In this document: positions 57,319-64,000 of the stretch, piece by piece | How positions within the stretch are numbered: the stretch's first letter is position 1 | Layout of the letters: every line of letters begins with the position of its first letter | Assembly (NCBI RefSeq): GCF_042680565.1 | Contig: NZ_JBHUEJ010000011.1 | Span: 1 to 64,000, forward strand | DNA: 64,000 nt | DNA from: Ottowia flava | GTDB taxonomy: Bacteria > Pseudomonadota > Gammaproteobacteria > Burkholderiales > Burkholderiaceae_C | Reading direction: 5' to 3' | Translations under genes and position numbers: made by a program | Notes under the pieces: generated by a model | What the model was told of the DNA's origin: nothing | Database searches by the model: none | Seen by the model: only the letters and a program-made list of their open reading frames with translations

Positions 57319-57963
57319 ATGTCCACCTTCACTTTCCCATCTTCACGTTCCACGCTGGTCTTGCTGGCCCTGGCGGTGCTTGTCGGTGGCTGCGCCTCGG
57401 TGGATCTGGGCCCGCGCTACAACCCGCCGCCCGTACGCATGCCGCAGACAACGCCCCCCGCGCAGGCGCCGATGCCCCCGGTGGCTCAGCCGAGTGCTGT
57501 ACCGCCCGTGCAACCGATGCCCCAGGCTTTGCCGCCCATCGGGACGCCGCCCGTTGGCGTACCCGGCGCCGTGCCCCCGGCACCTATCGATCCCCAGGCC
57601 AGCGTCGTCACTCTGAGCACCCGCCTGGACGCCGCCAACACGCTGCCGCCTGCTCGCAGCAGCGGCACGGGGCAGTTGGACGCCATCTACGACGCCAACA
57701 CGCGCCTGTTCCGTTGGAAGGCTTCGTGGTCTGGCCTGTCGGGCGCCATCACAGGCGCCCAGTTCCACGGCCCGGCCGACCAAGGGCAAAATGGCCCTGC
57801 AACGCTGGTATGGCCAGGCCCGTTCGGTCCTAAATATGAGGGCCGCGCCACCCTGACGCCTGAACAGGCGGTCGACCTCATGGGCGGGCGCTGGTACCTG
57901 AACGTCCAAACCACCGCCAACCCTGGCGGCGAGTTGCGTGGTCAGTTGCACGTGGTCCATTGA
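57319..57963 (+). CDS. CHRD-domain lipoprotein (214 aa)
   Basis: Lipoprotein signal with lipobox VGGC (Cys25). A long Pro/Val/Ala-rich linker follows (about 30-95). The CHRD domain covers 100-214: GQLDAIYDANTRLFRWKASW, GLSGAITGAQFHGPAD, LMGGRWYLNVQTTANPGGEL and RGQLH. CHRD domains are of unknown function and extracytoplasmic. It is a tandem paralogue of the next gene. Confidence 0.85.
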   Translation: MSTFTFPSSRSTLVLLALAVLVGGCASVDLGPRYNPPPVRMPQTTPPAQAPMPPVAQPSAVPPVQPMPQALPPIGTPPVGVPGAVPPAPIDPQASVVTLSTRLDAANTLPPARSSGTGQLDAIYDANTRLFRWKASWSGLSGAITGAQFHGPADQGQNGPATLVWPGPFGPKYEGRATLTPEQAVDLMGGRWYLNVQTTANPGGELRGQLHVVH

Positions 57964-58055
57964 GTGCCGGTGCGCCTGCTGATCGTCAGCGTATCGGCCT
58001 GTAAATGCGGGTCGGCACTCTGGAATTCGGCGCTGCGGATGCTATGGTTGCATGC

Positions 58056-58628
58056 ATGTTAGAGACGGCCCCTTCTGCTTCCCCTCGTTCATCGGCGTGC
58101 ACCGGCCGCTTGGCTGCGCACAACACCGGCCTGAGCCGTCGCCGTGTCTGGCTGCCGCTTGGTGTGGCTGCGTTGCTGTCCGCCTGTTCCAGCACGCCGG
58201 TGATGCAGCCCGCGCCGCCGGTGATCACCCTGCCGCCACCGCCGACGACGCCGTCGCGCCAGCCCGAGGTGGCGGCTTTCCGCGCGGTGCTCAATGGCCA
58301 CAGTGCCGTGCCGCGCACCGATAGCCCGGCCCAGGGTGAACTGGTGGCGGTGCTCAACCGCAAGACCGGCCTCCTGCAGTGGAAGCTGAGCTTCTCCGGC
58401 CTCAGCGGTCCGGTGCGCCTGGGCAGCTTCCACAGCCCCGGAATGAGCGACGAAGTCGCTGCGCCGGTGGTTTCCCTGGGCCGTTCGGTGCTCAGCCCTT
58501 CGGAGGGCCGCGCGATGCTGACGCCCAAGCAACGGTCCGACCTGCTGGCCGGCCAGTGGTACGTCAACCTGACCACGGCGCGCTACCCCGAGGGCGAAGT
58601 GCGCGGCCAGCTGATCGAGCAGCGCTGA
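58056..58628 (+). CDS. CHRD-domain lipoprotein (190 aa)
   Basis: Second copy of the CHRD lipoprotein. Lipobox ALLSAC after RRRVWLPLGVA; Pro-rich linker (PPVITLPPPPTTPS); CHRD domain GELVAVLNRKTGLLQWKLSF, SGLSGPVRLGSFHSPGMS, LLAGQWYVNLTTARYPEGEV and RGQL. The start is uncertain: ATG 58044 and ATG 58056 are both possible and neither has a clear ribosome site. Confidence 0.82.
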   Translation: MLETAPSASPRSSACTGRLAAHNTGLSRRRVWLPLGVAALLSACSSTPVMQPAPPVITLPPPPTTPSRQPEVAAFRAVLNGHSAVPRTDSPAQGELVAVLNRKTGLLQWKLSFSGLSGPVRLGSFHSPGMSDEVAAPVVSLGRSVLSPSEGRAMLTPKQRSDLLAGQWYVNLTTARYPEGEVRGQLIEQR

Positions 58629-58796
58629 GCACAGCGCCTGGGGGCGCCAAGCTGCGTTGGGCTGGTCATAAGTGTTTGCGCAGCCTGTCAGGCAGAAAAC
58701 GTCGCCATTGCTTAAAATAGCGGACTTTCCCCGCTTTGCCTGTGCGTCGGCTGTGGTCCGGCGCCGTTGCGGCCCGACGCTGCCGCAGGTCACCCC

Positions 58797-61325
58797 ATGA
58801 ACGCCCCCGTCGAACGTTTTCAGGACGTTTCCTTCTTCCCGCGCGCCGCCAAGCCGCTGGCCAGCTACAAGCCGTACTGGGCCAAACGCTTCGGCACCGC
58901 CCCGTTTCTGCCCATGAGCCGGGCCGAGATGGATGCGCTCGGCTGGGATTCGTGCGACGTGATTCTGGTCACGGGCGACGCCTATGTCGACCACCCCAGC
59001 TTCGGCATGGCCGTGATCGGCCGCGTGCTGGAGGCGCAGGGCTTTCGCGTGGGCATCATCGCGCAGCCCGACTGGCAGAGCGCCGAGCCCTTCAAGGCCC
59101 TCGGCCAGCCCAACCTGTTCTGGGGCGTGACGGCCGGCAACATGGATTCGATGATCAACCGGTACACGGCCGACCGGAAGATCCGCAGCGACGACGCCTA
59201 CACCCCCGGCGACGTCGGCGGCAAGCGGCCCGACCGCGCCGCCATCGTCTACAGCCAGCGCTGCCGCGAGGCCTACAAGGACGTGCCCATCGTCCTGGGC
59301 GGCATCGAAGGCAGCCTGCGCCGCATCGCCCACTACGACTACTGGAGCGACAAGGTGCGCCGCTCCATCGTGGTCGACAGCAAGTGCGACATCCTGCTGT
59401 ACGGCAACGCCGAACGCGCGCTGGTCGAAGTGGCGCACCGCCTGGCGCGGCGCGAACCGGTCGAGCAGATCACCGACGTGCGCGGCACGGCCTTCGTGCG
59501 CCGCGCGTCCGAAGCCGGCTGGTACGAAATCGATTCCAGCGAGGTCGATCAGCCCGGCCGCGTGGAAGCGCACATCAACCCCTACCTGACCACGGGCGAA
59601 CAGGCGGCTGCGCAGGGCGAAAGCTGCGCGCGCGAAACCAGTGGCGACGCGCAGCTCGCTACAAATACAGTAGCTGGTCGCGCAGATGGCAGTAGGGCTG
59701 AAGGTAAAAAAGACTTGAAAGCCGAGGCGCAACCCCTGCGCTTCGTGCCCAACCCCGCGCTGCAGCGCACCCCCGTCGCACGCGCGCCGCGCGAGCGCAC
59801 CGTGGTCCGACTGCCCAGCTACGAGCAGGTCAAGCGCGACCCCGTGCTCTACGCCCACGCCAACCGCGTGCTGCACCTCGAAACCAACCCCGGCAACGCC
59901 CGCGCGCTGGTGCAGGCGCACGGTGAAGGCGCAACGGCGCGCGACGTCTGGATCAACCCGCCACCCATCCCGCTCACCACGGCCGAGATGGACGAAGTCT
60001 TTGGTCTGCCCTACGCCCGCAGCCCGCACCCGCAGTACGCGGACGAGCGCGGCCGCCACGACGGCGCGACCAAGATCCCGGCGTGGGAGATGATCCGTTT
60101 TAGCGTGAACATCATGCGCGGCTGCTTTGGCGGCTGCACCTTCTGCTCCATCACCGAGCACGAAGGCCGCATCATCCAGAGCCGCAGCGAAGACTCCATC
60201 GTGCGCGAGGTCGAAGACATGCGCGACAAGGTGCAGGGCTTCACCGGCGTCGTCAGCGACCTGGGCGGCCCCACGGCCAACATGTACCGGCTGGGCTGCA
60301 AGACGCCGCAGATCGAAGCCGCCTGCCGCAAGCCCAGCTGCGTCTTCCCCGGCATCTGCCAGAACCTGACCACCAACCACGACCCGCTGATCCGCATCTA
60401 CAAGCGCGTGCGGCAGTTGAAGGGCGTGAAGAAGGTGCTGATCGGCTCCGGCCTGCGCTACGACCTGGCGGTGCAAAGCCCGGCCTACGTGAAGGAGCTG
60501 GTGCAGCACCACGTCGGCGGCTACCTGAAGATCGCGCCCGAGCACACCGAAGAGGGCCCGCTGTCCAAGATGATGAAGCCGGGCATCGGCAGCTACGACC
60601 GCTTCAAGCAGCTGTTTGAGAAGTTCAGCGCCGAAGCGGGCAAGAAGCAGTTTTTGATCCCGTACTTCATCGCCGCGCACCCCGGCACCACCGTAGAAGA
60701 CATGATGAACCTGGCGCTCTGGCTCAAGCGCAACGGTTTCCGCGCCGACCAGGTCCAGGCCTTCTACCCCAGCCCCATGGCCACCGCCACGACCATGTAC
60801 CACACGGGGCTGAACACGCTCAAGGGCATCCACCGCGACGAGCGCGCCGAGAAGGTCGACACGCCCAAGGGCGACCGGCTGCGCCGCCTGCACAAGGCTT
60901 TCCTGCGCTACCACGACCCCAACAACTGGCCGCTGCTGCGCCAGGCGCTGAAGGACATGGGCCGCGCCGATCTGATCGGCAACGGCAAGCAGCACCTGAT
61001 CCCCAGCTTCCAGCCGCTGGTCGACGGTGACTATCAGTCCGCGCGGCGCAAGAACAGCACCCAAGGCACCGGACAGGCCGGGCGCAGCCTGCAGCCTTCA
61101 CAAGGCAAGGCGCACGCGCAAAGCAAGTCGAAAAAGCCGATGGGCGCAGGCGCCCTGCGTGCCGCCGAACAGGCCGCGCGCGAGCCGACCGAAGACGTGC
61201 GCTTTCGCACCCCGCAACCGGCGCCCGGCCAAATGCTGTCGCAGCACACCGGCCTGCCGCCGCGCGCGGGCGTCGCGCGCAAGCCGGGTGGCGGCAAGCC
61301 AGGCACGGGGCGCCGGCGCCCGTGA
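58797..61325 (+). CDS. ygiQ: YgiQ family radical SAM protein (842 aa)
   Basis: UPF0313 enzyme. The radical SAM cluster motif is CFGGCTFCSI in SVNIMRGCFGGCTFCSITEH. N-terminal segment FFPRAAKPLASYKPYWAKRFG matches the family start (ATG 58797). HANRVLHLETNPGNARALVQ and WINPPPIPLTTAEMD are conserved. The C-terminus is a long basic disordered tail. Residues about 288-308 (TNTVAGRADGSRAEGKKDLK) are encoded by a dispersed repeat and look like a late insertion. The substrate is unknown. Confidence 0.93.
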   Translation: MNAPVERFQDVSFFPRAAKPLASYKPYWAKRFGTAPFLPMSRAEMDALGWDSCDVILVTGDAYVDHPSFGMAVIGRVLEAQGFRVGIIAQPDWQSAEPFKALGQPNLFWGVTAGNMDSMINRYTADRKIRSDDAYTPGDVGGKRPDRAAIVYSQRCREAYKDVPIVLGGIEGSLRRIAHYDYWSDKVRRSIVVDSKCDILLYGNAERALVEVAHRLARREPVEQITDVRGTAFVRRASEAGWYEIDSSEVDQPGRVEAHINPYLTTGEQAAAQGESCARETSGDAQLATNTVAGRADGSRAEGKKDLKAEAQPLRFVPNPALQRTPVARAPRERTVVRLPSYEQVKRDPVLYAHANRVLHLETNPGNARALVQAHGEGATARDVWINPPPIPLTTAEMDEVFGLPYARSPHPQYADERGRHDGATKIPAWEMIRFSVNIMRGCFGGCTFCSITEHEGRIIQSRSEDSIVREVEDMRDKVQGFTGVVSDLGGPTANMYRLGCKTPQIEAACRKPSCVFPGICQNLTTNHDPLIRIYKRVRQLKGVKKVLIGSGLRYDLAVQSPAYVKELVQHHVGGYLKIAPEHTEEGPLSKMMKPGIGSYDRFKQLFEKFSAEAGKKQFLIPYFIAAHPGTTVEDMMNLALWLKRNGFRADQVQAFYPSPMATATTMYHTGLNTLKGIHRDERAEKVDTPKGDRLRRLHKAFLRYHDPNNWPLLRQALKDMGRADLIGNGKQHLIPSFQPLVDGDYQSARRKNSTQGTGQAGRSLQPSQGKAHAQSKSKKPMGAGALRAAEQAAREPTEDVRFRTPQPAPGQMLSQHTGLPPRAGVARKPGGGKPGTGRRRP
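59659..59719 (+). repeat. Dispersed host repeat copy inside ygiQ
   Basis: CTACAAATACAGTAGCTGGT, then CGCGCAGATGGCAGTAGGGC and TGAAGGTAAAAAAGACTTGA. The ygiQ frame stays open through it. Confidence 0.75.
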
Positions 61326-61350
61326 GTGCGCCTGCGGCGCGATTTCACGT

Positions 61351-61410
61351 TGAATCGCGCTGTAGCCCTAGAACAACCTGCGCGAGCAGCTATTAATTCA
61401 ATAGTATTGA
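61351..61410 (-). repeat. Dispersed host repeat copy
   Basis: Reverse strand: GAATTAATAGCTGCTCGCGC, then AGGTTGTTCTAGGGCTACAG. It lies 25 bases after the ygiQ stop. Confidence 0.8.
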
Positions 61411-61676
61411 AGCCGTGGCGTGACCGCGCCTGCGTCCCCACAAGCGCCTGGGCACCGCCTGTTGACGCATGATCCGTCGCCGTTACCTTGCCGCCTGAAC
61501 GGGCCTGGCCGCTTCGCCCACCATCGCGCTGATGAACGCTGGTTCCGAGGCAGCGGCCGGGGTCCCGCGTTCTTTCAACACCGGCTTTCAGTTGGCGTCG
61601 ATCTCGATGCGGTCGATGCTCTGGGGTTAGCGCGCTTGCGAGATTCCCAAGGCAGGTGCGCTGCGGCGCGCGCCGC
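61411..61676. other. Intergenic stretch between ygiQ and the EF-G-like gene
   Basis: With the repeat at 61351-61410 it makes a 351-base gap between convergent genes. Short open frames exist, but none has a ribosome site or recognisable sequence. No terminator with a T-run is seen. Confidence 0.4.
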
Positions 61677-63734
61677 TCAGTCGTCGTCCGCCACGGTGTG
61701 GGCGCTCGTCAGTTGCGTCTGCAGGTGCGGCGGCACGACCTCATAGTGCGACAGCGCCAGCGCGTAGCTGCCCTGGCCGCCGGTCAGCGCGTTCAAGCGG
61801 TTTTGGTAGTCGGCCAGTTCGGCCACGGGCGCCTGGCCGGTGACCGTGAGCGTGCCCAGCTTGCCGCTGTCGGTGCCGCTGACCATGCCGCGGCGTGACG
61901 ACAGATCGCCGGTGATGGCGCCCGTGGCGCTGTCGGGCGCCGTGATCTGGATGCGCGCGATCGGCTCCAGCACCACCGGGTGCGCGTCGCGGATGGCCGC
62001 TCGCGCCGCCTTCTTGCCGGCGGTGACGAAGGCGATCTCCTTGCTGTCGACCGGGTGGTGCTTGCCGTCGTGCACGATCACACGCAGGTCTTCCACCGGG
62101 TAGCCGGCGATCACGCCTTCGGCCAGCGCTTCGCGCACGCCTTTTTCGACGGCCGGCATGAACTGGCCCGGAATGGTGCCGCCCTTGACCTGGTCGACGA
62201 ATTCGAAGCCCGCGCCGCGCGGCAGCGGCTCCACGCGCAGGTGCACCTCACCGAACTGCCCGGCGCCGCCCGACTGCTTCTTGTGGCGGTACTGCGCGGC
62301 GGCGGGCGCGGTGATCGATTCGCGGTAGGCCACGCGCGGTGGCTGCGTTTGCACGTCCAGCTTGTAGGTGTCGCGCAGCCGCGCCAGCAGCACGCGCAGG
62401 TGCTGTTCGCCCAGCCCGTAGACGATGGTTTCGTTGGTCACCGCCACGTGCTCGATGCGCAGGCAGGGGTCTTCCGAGACCAGCTTGGCCAGCGTTTCCC
62501 ACACCCGCTGCTCGTCGCCGCGGCGCGCGGGCCGGATGGCCACGCCGTGCGCCGGCTGAGGAAAGGCCGCCGGCTTGAGGTGCATGCGCGCGTCTTCGGC
62601 CGCGTCGTGCAGCACAGCGTCGAAATGCAGCTCTTCCACCTTGCCAATGGCGCACAGCTCGCCGGGGCCAGCCGCGGCCAGGTCGCTCAGCGCCTTGCCC
62701 TGCTGCAGGTACAGGTGGCCCAGCCGGAACGGCTTGCGCGCGTCGCCGACGTACAGCTGCGCGCCGGGCCGCAGCGTGCCCTGGTGCACGCGCACGCTGG
62801 CGAGCTTGCCGATGTACGGGTCCACGCTGACCTTGAAGACATGCGCCAGCACATGCGCGGCAGGGTCGGGCGTGGCGTGCACGGGCTGCGCGGCGGCGCC
62901 TTCACCGTTCAGAAACTCCGGCGGATTGCCCTCGGTCGGATTGGGCAGCAAGCGCACGATCACGTCCAGCAGCGCCTTGACCCCGGCGCCGCTGCGCGCC
63001 GAGACGAAGCAGACCGGCACCAGATGGCCTTCACGCAGCGCTTGTTCCAGCGGCGCATGCAGCTCGCTCGCGTCCACGTCGCCGTCGTTCAGGTAGCGCT
63101 CGACGAAGTCGCCATCGACCTCGACCACCTGCTCGACCAGCGCACGGTGCGCGTCGGCCACGGCACCAAAATCGCTGTGGCCGTCGCGGTTGTAGAAGCA
63201 GTCCACCACCTGGCTGGCGCCCGCATCGGGCAGGTTCAGCGGCAGGCAGGTCTTGCCGAACGTGGCCTGGATGTCGGCCAGCAGCGCCGGCAGGTCGGCG
63301 TCCGGCGTGTCGATGCGGTTGACCACGATCAGCCGGTCCAGCTGGCGTTCGGCCGCGTGGTCCATCATGCGCTGCGCCATCGGCTCGATGCCCGCCGCGG
63401 CGTTCAGCACGACGATGGCGGTGTCCACCGCTTCCAGCGCCGCCAGCGTCTGGCCCAGAAAATCGATCGATCCCGGGGTGTCGATCAGCTGCACGCGGCA
63501 GCCGTCGTGCGCCAGGTGCATCACCGACGACTGCAGCGAATGCTGCGCCTGCGCCTCCAGCGGGTCGTGGTCGCTCACGGTGCTGCCCCGCTCGATGCTG
63601 CCGACCGCGCCAATGGCGCCACTGGCCTGCAGCAGCGCCTCGCACAGGCTGGTCTTGCCAGCGCCGGCCGGACCGACCAGCGCCACGGCGCGTAGGGATT
63701 CGATGGGCAGGGCAGCGGGGGTATTCGCAGGCAT
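61677..63734 (-). CDS. Elongation factor G-like GTPase (FusA-like paralogue, 685 aa)
   Basis: Translational GTPase fold, five EF-G domains. G1 loop GPAGAGKT (residues about 20-27), G3 DTPGSIDF, and G4 NRID instead of the usual NKxD. Domain IV has the YRHKKQSGGAGQFGEVHLRV segment and C-terminal GMVSGTDSGKLGTLTVTGQA. It is a divergent EF-G paralogue (EF-G-like/FusA2 group); ribosomal function is not proven. The start at 63734 has AAAGGAG eight bases upstream; the frame upstream to 63794 is not used. Confidence 0.88.
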   Translation of the reverse strand: MPANTPAALPIESLRAVALVGPAGAGKTSLCEALLQASGAIGAVGSIERGSTVSDHDPLEAQAQHSLQSSVMHLAHDGCRVQLIDTPGSIDFLGQTLAALEAVDTAIVVLNAAAGIEPMAQRMMDHAAERQLDRLIVVNRIDTPDADLPALLADIQATFGKTCLPLNLPDAGASQVVDCFYNRDGHSDFGAVADAHRALVEQVVEVDGDFVERYLNDGDVDASELHAPLEQALREGHLVPVCFVSARSGAGVKALLDVIVRLLPNPTEGNPPEFLNGEGAAAQPVHATPDPAAHVLAHVFKVSVDPYIGKLASVRVHQGTLRPGAQLYVGDARKPFRLGHLYLQQGKALSDLAAAGPGELCAIGKVEELHFDAVLHDAAEDARMHLKPAAFPQPAHGVAIRPARRGDEQRVWETLAKLVSEDPCLRIEHVAVTNETIVYGLGEQHLRVLLARLRDTYKLDVQTQPPRVAYRESITAPAAAQYRHKKQSGGAGQFGEVHLRVEPLPRGAGFEFVDQVKGGTIPGQFMPAVEKGVREALAEGVIAGYPVEDLRVIVHDGKHHPVDSKEIAFVTAGKKAARAAIRDAHPVVLEPIARIQITAPDSATGAITGDLSSRRGMVSGTDSGKLGTLTVTGQAPVAELADYQNRLNALTGGQGSYALALSHYEVVPPHLQTQLTSAHTVADDD

Positions 63735-63851
63735 CGGGCGTCTCCTTTCAGGCGCAGCGTAGTCCTGCCACGCTCCGTGCACAAGCCCGCACACCCGCTC
63801 GGAATTACCCTGGGCATGACGGGCTCAAGCCGCAGTGCCAGAATGCCGCGA

Positions 63852-64000
63852 TGCAAAACGAAGTGGCAACCCCCCAACAGGTGCTGGCGTTCTGGCTCGG
63901 CGCCTGCCCGCTGGACGAAGCGGCCATGGCGCGCGTGCAGGCGCAGTGGTTCCAGAAGAACGAGGCCTTCGACGCCGAGCTGCGCCAGCGCTTCGGGCCG
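63852..64000 (+). CDS. DUF924 family protein, 5' part (cut by window end)
   Basis: Starts at ATG 63852. ATPQQVLAFWLGACPLDEAA and QWFQKNEAFDAELRQRFGP match the N-terminus of DUF924 proteins (about 180-200 residues, function unknown; related by fold to tetratricopeptide-like helical proteins). It runs off the window. Confidence 0.8.

Noticed and set aside
58089..61064. Very long leftward open frame antisense to ygiQ and the CHRD gene
   Set aside because: A shadow produced by high-GC codon use of the genes on the plus strand; it spans the true intergenic promoter region and has His/Ala/Val-rich nonsense composition.

Overview
The window is a piece of a high-GC betaproteobacterial chromosome, most likely Burkholderiales, family Comamonadaceae (Acidovorax/Ottowia/Diaphorobacter-like). 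That placement is an inference from the host gene content and from a dispersed short repeat family typical of that group; no marker gene fixes the genus. Positions 1 to about 37145 are most of a lambda-type siphoviral prophage whose left end (integrase, intact attachment-site tRNA) lies outside the window. Positions 37146 to 64000 are ordinary host chromosome.

Prophage layout. Leftward lysogeny genes occupy 39-3495: a self-cleaving LexA/CI-type repressor (2848-3495), a zinc-ribbon membrane protein, a tiny membrane peptide and a 267-residue protein, closed by a terminator at 1247-1264. Two pairs of the same palindromic operator (consensus TACCGAAA/TTTCGGTA) lie at 1119-1154 and 3518-3556. Each sits inside a candidate promoter with a TTGCG -35 box, so they look like the OL/OR pair of lambda. 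Rightward early genes follow (3556-10733): a Cro-like gene, a region like lambda tR1, a CII-like regulator, a replication initiator containing iteron-like repeats, a DnaB helicase, a DUF559/Vsr-like nuclease, small helix-turn-helix proteins, NinB and NinG. Packaging and head genes follow lambda order (10843-21841): Nu1, A, then W, B (portal), C with a nested scaffold, D, E, FI/FII-like, U. The tail genes (21906-34244) are the tube protein, tape measure and a set of tail-tip proteins unlike lambda, including one with eleven exact-period 14-residue repeats. A small accessory stretch at 13879-15481 separates terminase from portal. It holds an orphan gene, a decayed TnpB/IS605-type element and a structured leader. 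Lysis genes (34248-36956) include a GH24 endolysin with a C-terminal membrane segment, several tiny membrane proteins, and an overlapping Rz/Rz1 spanin pair. The phage ends at a 3' tRNA-Met fragment (37097-37145), the attachment-site scar.

Host region. It carries a DUF2939 gene, a VanX-type dipeptidase, tRNA-Arg(ACG), riboflavin synthase (ribE), a drug/metabolite transporter with a poly-C tract near its start, phosphomannomutase/phosphoglucomutase, Kdo transferase (waaA), a sirtuin, a split chromate transporter, ArsC and a short-chain dehydrogenase. A small stress-type operon follows (48039-49319, with CsbD and BON proteins). Next come a DUF1343/NamZ-like protein, a DOMON-like protein, an ornithine-lipid-type acyltransferase, an LpxH-like phosphatase, a GT4 glycosyltransferase, polyphosphate kinase with SixA, two CHRD lipoproteins, a YgiQ radical-SAM protein, an EF-G-like GTPase and the start of a DUF924 gene. 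Eight copies of a roughly 60-bp repeat occur only in the host half, three of them inside coding sequences without breaking the frame.
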